From positions 7,700,001-7,764,000 of the forward strand of contig NZ_CP043930.1 of NCBI RefSeq assembly GCF_009720525.1: a stretch of DNA of 64,000 nt. Direction: 5' to 3'. A program made the translations under genes and the position numbers. Positions 29,756-38,788 of this stretch are shown piece after piece. Origin of the DNA: Gimesia benthica. GTDB lineage: Bacteria > Planctomycetota > Planctomycetia > Planctomycetales > Planctomycetaceae. Position 1 is the first letter of the stretch, and each line of letters starts with the position of its first letter. The notes under the pieces were generated by a model that saw only the letters and a list, made by a program, of their open reading frames with translations, was not told the origin of the DNA and ran no database searches.

Positions 29756-31435
29756 ATGAGATTACGTTCCTTCCACACAATGGTAGCGTGTCTGGTGTTG
29801 GTTCTGTCAGGAATCACATCGACTGTCACTGCCCAGACTCCACTGCATCAGCAGATCGATCAGCTCATTGCTGAAGGAAAGCCGCAGTTTAAAAAACAGG
29901 CTGCTCCTCTGGCCGATGATGCCACGTTCCTGAGGCGGGTGACCCTGGACCTGACCGGGACCATTCCCACGGCCGATGAAGTTCGAACTTTTGTTGCAGA
30001 TTCATCTCCGGACAAACGCAGCCAGCGGATCGATCAGTTGCTTGCCTCACCAGAACACGCCCGAAGGTTACAGTATCTGTTCGACACGATGCTGATGGAG
30101 CGTCGACCGGGCAAATATGTGAAGACAGCCGAGTGGGAAGAATACCTGCGTCAGTCTTTTCTGGAGAACCGTCCCTGGGATGAACTGGTTCATGAAATTC
30201 TGACTGTCGACGGAACAGATAAGACAACCCGACCCGCGGCCCGTTTTCTGTTGGATCGGGAATTAAAATCCGAAGTCGTGACGCGCGATCTGGGCCGTAT
30301 CTTTCTGGGACGCGATCTGCAATGTGCCCAGTGCCATGATCATCCCAACGTGAATGATTACCTGCAGCGACACTACCATGGTCTGGATGCCTTCCTGAGC
30401 CGCAGCTATCTCTTCAAAGATCCCAAGACCAAGCAGGCCTCGATCGGTGAAAAAGCCGAAGGCCAGGTCTCCTTTACCTCCGTGTTTACTAAAGAAGAGG
30501 GGATGACCGCCCCCCGGGTCCTGGATCTTCCCGAAATTCCGGATCCGGCGGACGCGAAAAAAGCCTATAAAGTCAAACCTGCAAAGAATGTGCGTTCGGT
30601 CCCGGTTTACAGTCGACGTTTGCAACTGGCGGATGCACTAACCAGTCAGCATAACGAAGCGTTCCGGAAGAACATCGTTAACCGTCTCTGGGCGACGATG
30701 ATGGGCCAGGGGCTGGTTGAACCGCTCGATATGTGGCACTCGGATAATCCTCCGACCCATCCGAAAATCGTGTCGCTTCTGAGTGAAGAGCTAGCGAATC
30801 ATGAGTTTAATCTGCGGTACGTGATTCGTGAACTGGCACTGACCCAGACCTACCAGCGCAGCAGTCATGTTTCAGCCGAGACTGAGATCCCCGAGCGATC
30901 AGCTTACCAGATGGGCCTGCTCAAACCATTGACCCCCGAACAACTCGCCTGGTCCATGATGCAGGCCACCGGGGTGACCTCGGCGACCTTGGAACGTCTG
31001 CAGACGAAACAGCGCAAAGTCGATGAGAAACAGAAAACCAAAAAAGCTGATGACCCTCTCTGGCAGGAAGAGGCGTTACACGGCGCATTGAAAGGGAACG
31101 TGGTTGCCTTTGTCCGGACATTTGGGATTGTCGGCGCACAGACCACACGTTTCGACGCCTCGGCTGATCAGGCCCTGTTTCTGCTAAATGGTAACACGAT
31201 CCAGGCCTGGCTCGCTCCCTCTGGTAATCAATTGACGGCCCGTCTGAAGAAGCTGGATCAGCCGACCGCTATCGCAGAAGAGTTGTATCTTTCCGTATTT
31301 TCACGGTTCCCCACCGAAACAGAAATCAAACAGGTGGCCTTGTTCCTGAAAGGTGGCCCGAAGCCTACCGACCAGGATCTGCAACAACTTATCTGGGCGG
31401 CACTCTCTTCTGACGAGTTTCGTTTCAATCATTAA
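29756..31435 (+). CDS. DUF1549/DUF1553 planctomycete protein with CxxCH motif
   Basis: 559 residues with signal peptide (about 1-26). The DUF1549 part (about 30-240) begins LHQQIDQLIAEG and includes FLRRVTLDLTGTIPT and a haem-c-like CAQCHDHP with Cys190, Cys193 and His194. The DUF1553 part (about 290-555) includes NRLWATMMGQGLVEPLDMW and a C-terminal LYLSVFSRFPTETE. This is the classic planctomycete pair followed by a DUF1501 gene, as here (gap 43 bp). Such proteins are thought to be exported and perhaps cytochrome-like, but function is unproven. It heads a probable four-gene cluster up to 36279. Confidence 0.9.
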   Translation: MRLRSFHTMVACLVLVLSGITSTVTAQTPLHQQIDQLIAEGKPQFKKQAAPLADDATFLRRVTLDLTGTIPTADEVRTFVADSSPDKRSQRIDQLLASPEHARRLQYLFDTMLMERRPGKYVKTAEWEEYLRQSFLENRPWDELVHEILTVDGTDKTTRPAARFLLDRELKSEVVTRDLGRIFLGRDLQCAQCHDHPNVNDYLQRHYHGLDAFLSRSYLFKDPKTKQASIGEKAEGQVSFTSVFTKEEGMTAPRVLDLPEIPDPADAKKAYKVKPAKNVRSVPVYSRRLQLADALTSQHNEAFRKNIVNRLWATMMGQGLVEPLDMWHSDNPPTHPKIVSLLSEELANHEFNLRYVIRELALTQTYQRSSHVSAETEIPERSAYQMGLLKPLTPEQLAWSMMQATGVTSATLERLQTKQRKVDEKQKTKKADDPLWQEEALHGALKGNVVAFVRTFGIVGAQTTRFDASADQALFLLNGNTIQAWLAPSGNQLTARLKKLDQPTAIAEELYLSVFSRFPTETEIKQVALFLKGGPKPTDQDLQQLIWAALSSDEFRFNH

Positions 31436-31478
31436 ACCCATCACCTGAGTTTCTCACTGAGAGGCAAAAGGACATAGT

Positions 31479-32738
31479 ATGAAACGCAATCAAGGATGCC
31501 ATTCTCTGGATCACCAGATTGCCCGGCGACAATTCCTGGCGGGGGCCGCTGGTGGAGCAGTCTGCCTGGGGCTCTCGGATCTGTCTGCACACGCCGAGAC
31601 TGTGAAAAGCCAGCATAAACGGATTCTGCAGGTGTATCTCCAGGGGGGCGTCAGCCAATTGGAATCCTGGGACCCAAAACCAGGAACTGAATTCGGTGGA
31701 CCGTTTCGTGCAATTCCGACCTCAGTTCCAGGCATGCATATTTCTGAGTTGCTGCCTCATACTGCCCAGAGGATGCATCTGCTCTCCATCGTTCGCAGCA
31801 TTAATCTTAAGACGAACGACCATTCACAGGGACGCCTGTTTATGGAGAAGGGGAGGCGGGCCGGCGAGTATCCCTATATAGGTTCGATCGCCTCAAAGTA
31901 TCTCGCGCCTGCGAATAGCGAACTGCCGGGATATATTCACATTTCGACAAGAGGACTCAGCGATGCGACGGCTGCTTTCCTGGGAGCACAGCATGCCCAG
32001 CTCAAATTTGAAGGGGTGAAGCCACCTCAGAACCTGGGATTACCCCAAAACCTGAACGCGACCGCAAACACACGCCGCCTGCAACTCCGGCAGCAGTTCA
32101 ACCAGCAGTTTCGACAGGGACGCCGTAAGGCACAGACGGAAACCTTCGATGCTTCGTTTCAGCAGGCTTCCAAATTGATGGCCCGCAAATCGTTCTTCGA
32201 GAAAACACCTGACGCCAACGACCTGGAACGCTACGGCAAACATGATTTTGGCCGGAACTGCCTCCTGGCAAGAAAGCTCCTGGAGAATAATGCCACCTGT
32301 GTCAAAGTGACCCATCATGGATACGACTCTCATGCTGAAAATTTCAATTTTCATCTTGAGCAGCTCGGGGAATTCGACAAAACATTTTCCATGCTGCTCG
32401 ATGATCTGCATGAGCGAGGCATGCTGGAGAGTACGCTGGTGATGGTCTATTCCGAATTCGGCCGAACACCGAAAATCAACGTCCGCTACGGACGTGATCA
32501 CTGGGGAACTGCGTGGTCGATCGCCCTGGGAGGTTGTGGTGTTCAACCGGGAGCCATTATTGGTAAGACCAACGAAAAAGGGACTGCCGTCGCAGATCGC
32601 GAAGTCGACGCCGGCCACCTGTTTCATACCTATCTGCAGGCACTGGGCATTGATTCGACCCGCGACCATGAGATCGGCGGACGTTCGATTCCCATCGGTG
32701 ATCCCACCACACAACCCATTAAGGAGTTGTTAGCATGA
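31479..32738 (+). CDS. DUF1501 family protein, twin-arginine-type signal
   Basis: 419 residues with AAGGA six bases before the ATG. The N-terminus IARRQFLAGAAGGAVCLGL is a twin-arginine-type signal. The rest is DUF1501, distantly related to alkaline-phosphatase/sulfatase-fold proteins: LQVYLQGGVSQLESWDPKP, RSINLKTNDHSQGR, and the C-terminal VYSEFGRTPK followed by GRDHWG. It probably acts outside the cytoplasm with the preceding DUF1549 product. Its last codons overlap the WD40 gene start (ATGA, 32735-32738), which indicates translational coupling. Confidence 0.9.
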   Translation: MKRNQGCHSLDHQIARRQFLAGAAGGAVCLGLSDLSAHAETVKSQHKRILQVYLQGGVSQLESWDPKPGTEFGGPFRAIPTSVPGMHISELLPHTAQRMHLLSIVRSINLKTNDHSQGRLFMEKGRRAGEYPYIGSIASKYLAPANSELPGYIHISTRGLSDATAAFLGAQHAQLKFEGVKPPQNLGLPQNLNATANTRRLQLRQQFNQQFRQGRRKAQTETFDASFQQASKLMARKSFFEKTPDANDLERYGKHDFGRNCLLARKLLENNATCVKVTHHGYDSHAENFNFHLEQLGEFDKTFSMLLDDLHERGMLESTLVMVYSEFGRTPKINVRYGRDHWGTAWSIALGGCGVQPGAIIGKTNEKGTAVADREVDAGHLFHTYLQALGIDSTRDHEIGGRSIPIGDPTTQPIKELLA

Positions 32739-33793
32739 AGCCGCAACAGACCACCGAACCACTTGTTGCCTCCAAACCGGTAATTGACTACAACGCCGTC
32801 GATCCGGTGCTGACCCACCAGACGGCTGAGTTCAAGCATAAATTCCCTCTGACCTCCTGTAAGGTGGATCCCACCGGAACTCATCTGGTGGCGGGAGCTG
32901 AAGATCTGGAAATTCAGGTCTGGAACTTAGAGACCAAGGCTCAGAGAACACTCAAAGGGCATACCAGTTGGGTGCGTTGTTTTGATTTTTCCCAGGATGG
33001 AAAAACTCTCTTTTCAGCCTGTTGGGGAGGAGAGATTAAAGCCTGGAATCTGACGGTTGCAGAACCCAAACCTACCTTGAGCATACAGGCGCATCAGGGT
33101 TCGGCTCGCTGGGTCCGGATATCCCCTGATCAGACAAAACTGGCAACCTGTGGAAATGATCTGCTCGTGAAAGTCTGGAACGTCAGTGATGGCAAATTAC
33201 TGCATTCCTTTGCCGGACACGAACGACATGTTTATGCAGTCGATTTCCATCCGGATGGTCAACAGCTGGCCTCTCAGGATCTGATGGGCACCATTCACGT
33301 CTGGGATTTGCAGACCGGGAAGAAAGTACGCAGCATCGATGCCGGCGTCATGACCGGGTACGATAACAAATTTGCCGCAGATATGGGCGGCGCCCGCGAT
33401 TTCAAGTTCAGTACCGATGGCAGCGAACTGGCCAGTGCGGGGATTACAAAAGTCGTGAACTCCTTTGCTGGAGTCCAGGATCCCATCATCGTGTTGTTCG
33501 ACTGGAAGTCCGGAAAAGCCAAAGCACAACTCAAGCCAGATAAAACATTCCAGGGTATCGCCTGGGGGGTACGTTTTCATCCGGAGAACTTCCTGATTGG
33601 CGCTGGTGCCAACAGGAGCGGTAAAGGCGAACTCTGGTTCAGAAAGCCGGGTGAAGAAGAGTTCTTCCACACCATGAAGCTTTCAACTGCAGCACGGGGG
33701 CTGGACCTGTTCCAGGATGGCAGGCACCTGGCCGTCGCGCATTCAGATGGGGCGGCACGCGTTTATCGCATGACCGAAAAACAACCCGTCTAG
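32735..33793 (+). CDS. WD40-repeat protein
   Basis: 352 residues that read as about six WD40 blades: LEIQVWNLETKAQRTLKGH, ACWGGEIKAWNL, LLVKVWNVSDGKLLHSFAGH, GTIHVWDLQTGKKVRSID and further degenerate blades. No signal peptide is seen, so its location is uncertain. WD40 propellers are binding platforms. Coupling by a 4-base overlap to the DUF1501 gene suggests it binds the products of this cluster. DUF1549-DUF1501-WD40 runs recur in planctomycetes, but the job of the propeller is not known to me. Confidence 0.88.
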   Translation: MKPQQTTEPLVASKPVIDYNAVDPVLTHQTAEFKHKFPLTSCKVDPTGTHLVAGAEDLEIQVWNLETKAQRTLKGHTSWVRCFDFSQDGKTLFSACWGGEIKAWNLTVAEPKPTLSIQAHQGSARWVRISPDQTKLATCGNDLLVKVWNVSDGKLLHSFAGHERHVYAVDFHPDGQQLASQDLMGTIHVWDLQTGKKVRSIDAGVMTGYDNKFAADMGGARDFKFSTDGSELASAGITKVVNSFAGVQDPIIVLFDWKSGKAKAQLKPDKTFQGIAWGVRFHPENFLIGAGANRSGKGELWFRKPGEEEFFHTMKLSTAARGLDLFQDGRHLAVAHSDGAARVYRMTEKQPV

Positions 33794-33909
33794 AACACCA
33801 ATACACGGTGACGGATCTTCCTTCTCGAAGATTAACTGTAGTTAAACGCGCGACAGCTGACTGAAAATACTCCGAGATAGACCACTCTGACTTTCAACAA
33901 AGGACGATC

Positions 33910-36279
33910 ATGAATCGACTGAACCTGTCTGCTTTCCTGGTACTGACCCTGCAGGTCAGTCTGATGTTGAATCTTTGTCAGTTGGGGCTTCATGCGGGGG
34001 ATACACCACCGTGGGCAGTTCTGAAAGCGGCTCCCGATCAAAGCCCCTTACCAGGCACGCAGCAGTTAACCGATCAGAGTGACCTGAGTGCTAAAATGAT
34101 AAAAGGCATTGATCAGTTCCTGTTAAAACAGATCGCTTTGGCGGCGGAGAATCGAGCCGAGACTTGGCAACGCGATTTCAGTTCCCCTGCCGCTTACGAA
34201 AAGTCCATCGCCCCTCAGAAACAGGAGCTGATAAGAATCCTGGGGCTGTCAGATCCGATGGTTTCAGGTCGTTTTTCTTACCTGGAAACTGCTCCTCAAA
34301 AAATCGCAAATGACTTTGAGATTTATGAAGTGAGCTGGCCGGTTCTCGATGATCTGCAGGGGGCCGGGTTACTGCTGGTTCCCTCGGGGAAGATCCGCGG
34401 AGACATCATTGCGGTGCCTGAAGCGTCTCAGACACCGGAGGACCTGATCTACTCAAAGCAGCCGGGGGGCAGCTACGCTCAGCAACTGGCTCGCTCCGGG
34501 TTTCGTGTGCTGATTCCGACTTTGATCAATCGTGAACTCAACAAATGGAATCTGAGTCAGCGGGAATGGCTTCATCGGGCAGCGTTCGAACTGGGACGGA
34601 CTCTGGCGGGTTATGAAGTTCAGAAAATCCAGGCAGGCGTAAAACTGCTCCAGCAGACCAGCGCGGACTCCTCTCGTCCAGTGGGAATTATTGGCTGGGG
34701 AGAAGGAGGGCGACTGGCTCTCTACGCAGCTGCGTTGGATTCTGAAATTGATGTCGCTGCCGTCTGTGGTTATTTTGGTCCCCGTGAAAATCTCTGGCAG
34801 GAACCAGCGGACCGTAATGTATTCGGTTTACTTAATTCTCTGGGCGATGCAGAGATTGCCAGTCTGGTGGCACCTCGCTCTTTGATTATCGAGAATGGAA
34901 CCTGTCCAGAATACGGTTATCGCACGACCGCAGAGGGGAATCTGGAGGTCATTGACGATCACTATCCCAAAATGAAGGGAAAACCAGGCAAACTACTCGT
35001 CCCCAGCCAACAAGAGGTTCGGGATGTATTCGCACATGCGCGTCAGTTTGTGGCTGAATTGAAGACTGAAACTCCCTGTCTCACATTGATTGAAGCGAAT
35101 GAAACTGTTGGTGACAAAACGCTGCAGGCTTTGATTTCCAGCCTTGATACTGACGCGACACTCTCTACTGAAGTGAAACCATTCGAGTTGAAAACGCGCT
35201 CGTACGCGGCACAGCGACATGCCGGGCAACTGGCAGAAATTGAGAGACACAATCAGCGGCTGCTGCAACTGGCTTATGAGTCTCGCATCGATTTCATGCA
35301 GAATCTCAAGACTGGCTCTTTAGATGAATTTAAGAAAACAGTCGAACCATATCGTGATATTTTCAAGAAAGAAGTTGTGGGCGAATTTGCTCTGAATCTG
35401 CTGCCCGCCAATGCCCGAACTCGTAAGTATCAGGAAGGACCGCAGACCGTCAGCTATCAGGTTGAAATGGATGTGTTTCCTGATGTGACCGCATATGGAA
35501 TTCTCACACTTCCCAAAGATCTCAAGCTGGATGGATCTGAGAAACGACCGGTCGTCGTGACCCAGCATGGTCTGGAAGGTCGCCCCCGGCACACGGTGGG
35601 AGAAGAAAAATATGCCGCTTATAAATCCTTCTCAACCCACCTGGCTGAACGGGGCTTTATTACGTTCGCGCCCCAGAATCCGTATATCCTGTTCGATCGT
35701 TTTCGGACCCTGCAGTTCAAGGCGCAATCAATTGGTCGGACTCTGTTCTCCATTGCGGTTCCGCAGCATCAGCAGATTACTGACTGGCTGAAAACACAGC
35801 CATTCGTCGACGGCAACCGAATCGGCTTTTATGGGATTTCCTATGGTGGAAAATCAGCCATGCGGATACCGCCACTCGTTGAAAATTATGCACTTTCGAT
35901 CTGTTCAGCTGATTTTGGAGAATGGGTCTGGAAGAATGCAGCCACCGATCAACGGTCCCTGCGGTACAGCTATGTCAACAAAGGGGAATATGAAATCTTC
36001 GAATGGAATCTGGGGGGGACCTTCAACTATGCGGAAATGGCAGCCTTGATCTGTCCTCGGCCCTTCATGGTTGAACGCGGTCACTTTGATGGAGTCGAAC
36101 CCGATGACCGGGTCGCCCAGGAATATGCCAAGGTACGTTTTCTGTATCAGGCGCAACTGGGGATCGGTGATCGAACCACGATTGAATGGATCAAAGGTCC
36201 GCATGCGATCCACGAACAGGGCGCTTATGATTTCCTGCACCAGCATCTCAACTGGCCAGAGCCCGAAAAGTCCGAGTGA
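33910..36279 (+). CDS. Exported double alpha/beta-hydrolase with degenerate N-terminal domain
   Basis: 789 residues with AAAGGA ribosome site and signal peptide (about 1-30). Two hydrolase-like halves are visible. In the N-terminal half the nucleophile elbow reads GWGEGG (262-267): a Gly sits where GxSxG has its Ser, so this half is probably non-catalytic. The C-terminal half (about 500-789) has VVVTQHGLEGRPRH, an intact elbow GISYGG with Ser644, and a late Asp/His region (HFDGVEPDDR; KGPHAIHEQG) that could complete the triad, as in prolyl-oligopeptidase/dienelactone hydrolase relatives. It lies 116 bases after the WD40 gene and may belong to the same cluster. Substrate unknown; esterase rather than peptidase is my guess. 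Confidence 0.82.
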   Translation: MNRLNLSAFLVLTLQVSLMLNLCQLGLHAGDTPPWAVLKAAPDQSPLPGTQQLTDQSDLSAKMIKGIDQFLLKQIALAAENRAETWQRDFSSPAAYEKSIAPQKQELIRILGLSDPMVSGRFSYLETAPQKIANDFEIYEVSWPVLDDLQGAGLLLVPSGKIRGDIIAVPEASQTPEDLIYSKQPGGSYAQQLARSGFRVLIPTLINRELNKWNLSQREWLHRAAFELGRTLAGYEVQKIQAGVKLLQQTSADSSRPVGIIGWGEGGRLALYAAALDSEIDVAAVCGYFGPRENLWQEPADRNVFGLLNSLGDAEIASLVAPRSLIIENGTCPEYGYRTTAEGNLEVIDDHYPKMKGKPGKLLVPSQQEVRDVFAHARQFVAELKTETPCLTLIEANETVGDKTLQALISSLDTDATLSTEVKPFELKTRSYAAQRHAGQLAEIERHNQRLLQLAYESRIDFMQNLKTGSLDEFKKTVEPYRDIFKKEVVGEFALNLLPANARTRKYQEGPQTVSYQVEMDVFPDVTAYGILTLPKDLKLDGSEKRPVVVTQHGLEGRPRHTVGEEKYAAYKSFSTHLAERGFITFAPQNPYILFDRFRTLQFKAQSIGRTLFSIAVPQHQQITDWLKTQPFVDGNRIGFYGISYGGKSAMRIPPLVENYALSICSADFGEWVWKNAATDQRSLRYSYVNKGEYEIFEWNLGGTFNYAEMAALICPRPFMVERGHFDGVEPDDRVAQEYAKVRFLYQAQLGIGDRTTIEWIKGPHAIHEQGAYDFLHQHLNWPEPEKSE

Positions 36280-36297
36280 AACTGACAGGCCTGCGAT

Positions 36298-38316
36298 TTA
36301 TTCATCTTTATCGTTGGTTGTATCTTGAGCGAGCAGATCCTGGACATGCAGCAGGACGGCGGCATCAGCCTTTACCGCAGATGAATCAAGCAACGCTTTT
36401 CGTTGAGCCGGAGAGAAGGAACCGTCCTCTTTTTGAGTTTTCGCAATCAGTCTTTGTGCCGTCTCACGTGGTGCGCTGTATTTTCCATCGCCGTTCACAT
36501 CCAGGAAAATGGGATTGGTAATAGCCTGAGAAGCCTTGCCATAAGTTGTCCAGCCGGGCAGGGTAATACCATCTCCCAGTACAAACGCAACGACATAAGC
36601 GTCGTGAGGAGGGAGTTCCAGTGAAAAGGTCAGCGTCTGATCAGTTGGCTGTTTTGATTTCGTCTTGATGGTCTGGTGAGCAACTTGCTTTCCGTTCACA
36701 TAGATCATTGCTTCGCGTGGTTGAACCCATGATGGGGAAGCGACTCGTAACGTTGCGGTCAGCTTTGAACCTGTTTTTTTATCAGCGTGGATGGCTTTCA
36801 CAGGCACCATGTCTCCCATCTGATACTGTCCTTGCAGTTTCAGGTCTGCAAAGATTCCTGCTGATGCCACAGCCCGCCCCTGTGTGAAAGCAGCATACAC
36901 TTCCCGGGGAACGATCTCAGAGACCTTGTCAGCTGTGCTTTTCAGGTATGTCCGAGCCTGTCCAACCGGATCATTCACGGTGTGGGAATCAGTGGCGCCG
37001 ACAGCGGTCAGTCTGGAACCACGGTTCAGCAGTGACATCCAGTCTTCCAAAGCGTAGAAAAAATCGGGGATTTTATTCGCAGGCTGAACTACTTCATAAC
37101 CGTTGAAGTTGAATTCAGGTCCCTCTCCCCGATTCCCCGTGCGTCGATTGAAACGAAACCGACCGAAAGGACCATCCGGAATACTGGGCCAGTAGGGATG
37201 GTTCAGGATAATGACCTCGGCTCCTTTGAGCCGCATGTCAGCGATCAGTTCACCCCAGTTATCATTCTCCAGAAACAGGGGATTACGTCCCTTCACGCCG
37301 CCGGGGACGGCCTTGGCCGGATCAAAGGGAAATGCTGTAAAATGTCCATTGCGGGTTGTGACTTCATCACCCGAAATCGCATGGAAGTGTGACTGTGTTC
37401 CCGTCGATTTCTGAAACGGATGGTAGTCCGAAATATGATTGTGATCGGTGGCTACAGCGACTTCGATTCCTTCGCCGGCGATTGTGATCATGCGTTCTTC
37501 GAATGTGGCATTACCGTGACCGCTGCCGGGTAAGGTATGGATATGGCTGTCACAGGCAATAAATCCCGTGGTGTCTACTTCACGTGAAATGACCATAGTA
37601 TGTGACTGGGGCTGATCGTAATTTACGACGATCGACTGTTCATCGTATCCCCATTCCATCCCTCGCGTGGCGTACAGAGTATACTTTCCCGGGGGTAACT
37701 CAAATGTATCCCCAGTGCCTAGCGTATAAAGAATCCCAGGACGGACGGCAGTTGTCGGCTGACTCGCATTATAGAGGTAAGGCAGTTCACCAGATGCATT
37801 CACAATTGTCAGCCGTGCGGGAACAGGCTGACCTTCAGGCGTCTGGACCTTTACGGTCACGGCCCCCAGCTGCAACGCCTGCTTCAAAGGACGAGGATCC
37901 AAAACGAAATTACGTACAGCTGCAGGTTGGCCTTTGCCGGTAATCGCCAGTGTGTTTTCACCCGTTTTCAGAACCTCTGCTGGAACCGTATAGCCGACCC
38001 GCTGAAAACCGTCTGACTTTTTATCAGCCCCAACCTGGCGGGTGTTTGCTTCAAGACGCCCCAGGTCCTGGTCGTTGATGAAGACGTTCCAGTATCTACC
38101 GGAGCTTTGTTTCTGTAGCTTCAGGTCGAACAGCAAAGTAAATTCGGTTTGATTGGCGTTAGCAGAGAAAGCTATCTCATAAGCCTTTTTCCCTTCAACC
38201 TGATGCGACTTAGCATCAATGACAAGAGCCGGTTCAGCGGAGAGGAGTTCGCTGGTGAAAATGGCCGTGATGCAGATGGTCCATAGAATGAATGCTTTAT
38301 GACGGGGCAGGTCCAT
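36298..38316 (-). CDS. Exported CehA/McbA-type PHP-domain metallohydrolase
   Basis: 672 residues with signal peptide (about 1-27). Residues 30-250 are beta-sandwich modules, including a carboxypeptidase-regulatory-like segment (VTVKVQTPEGQPVPARLTI). The PHP core starts at about 252 with CDSHIHT (His258, His260), then VATDHNHISDYHP (Asp291, His292, His294), LNHPYWP and GATDSH, a full set of metal ligands expected for a di- or tri-metal phosphoesterase/amidohydrolase. CehA/McbA relatives hydrolyse carbamate esters; many homologues are uncharacterised. Near the C-terminus DVNGDGKYSAPRE resembles an EF-hand or dockerin calcium loop. It converges with the double hydrolase gene (18-base gap). Confidence 0.85.
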   Translation of the reverse strand: MDLPRHKAFILWTICITAIFTSELLSAEPALVIDAKSHQVEGKKAYEIAFSANANQTEFTLLFDLKLQKQSSGRYWNVFINDQDLGRLEANTRQVGADKKSDGFQRVGYTVPAEVLKTGENTLAITGKGQPAAVRNFVLDPRPLKQALQLGAVTVKVQTPEGQPVPARLTIVNASGELPYLYNASQPTTAVRPGILYTLGTGDTFELPPGKYTLYATRGMEWGYDEQSIVVNYDQPQSHTMVISREVDTTGFIACDSHIHTLPGSGHGNATFEERMITIAGEGIEVAVATDHNHISDYHPFQKSTGTQSHFHAISGDEVTTRNGHFTAFPFDPAKAVPGGVKGRNPLFLENDNWGELIADMRLKGAEVIILNHPYWPSIPDGPFGRFRFNRRTGNRGEGPEFNFNGYEVVQPANKIPDFFYALEDWMSLLNRGSRLTAVGATDSHTVNDPVGQARTYLKSTADKVSEIVPREVYAAFTQGRAVASAGIFADLKLQGQYQMGDMVPVKAIHADKKTGSKLTATLRVASPSWVQPREAMIYVNGKQVAHQTIKTKSKQPTDQTLTFSLELPPHDAYVVAFVLGDGITLPGWTTYGKASQAITNPIFLDVNGDGKYSAPRETAQRLIAKTQKEDGSFSPAQRKALLDSSAVKADAAVLLHVQDLLAQDTTNDKDE

Positions 38317-38788
38317 GGAGGGAGAATCCTAATGAGTGTGCGAGTTACCAGGTGGGCGGGAGAATCAGAAGTATTCACAACAGGCATCATCTGTAATGAG
38401 AAGTGTGCCTGTTTGCAATCAGATTATAAACGACCAGTTGAAGAACTTCGCAGTGACCATGTGTGAATTTTCTGTGAACAGACTGAATTTCTCTGATGAG
38501 TGTCACCGTCGAGTAAAACAGCCTCAATCAATTACTTCAGATTTGTCTATGGATCGAACTCCAGGCATCAAAAAAATATTGTCAAAAGCGGTGGATTTCC
38601 GCGACGGGTTTACGTTTATTTCTTAGAGACTCTGAAAGGACGACTCGAGGTCTTGAGCCGTCCGGTTGATCAACTTTTTTGTAGGGCGGGCCTTCGTCAA
38701 TACAAAAACAACCACGCGCCTGGTGACTGGTGAAGCGCCGTTCGTTCGAACTGTGCGCCAGTGGCCTCGCGCCTCAGGAGATCCCATC
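38317..38788. other. Divergent intergenic region with leader hairpin, 472 bp
   Basis: This separates the divergent PHP hydrolase (-) and haem peroxidase (+) genes, so it must hold both promoters. I see no convincing gene. Near the peroxidase is a hairpin (arms 38638-38646 and 38655-38663, one mismatch), a short palindrome GTTGATCAAC and a T6 run (38675-38680), which together look like a leader terminator or attenuator about 110 bases before the start codon. Confidence 0.45.
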
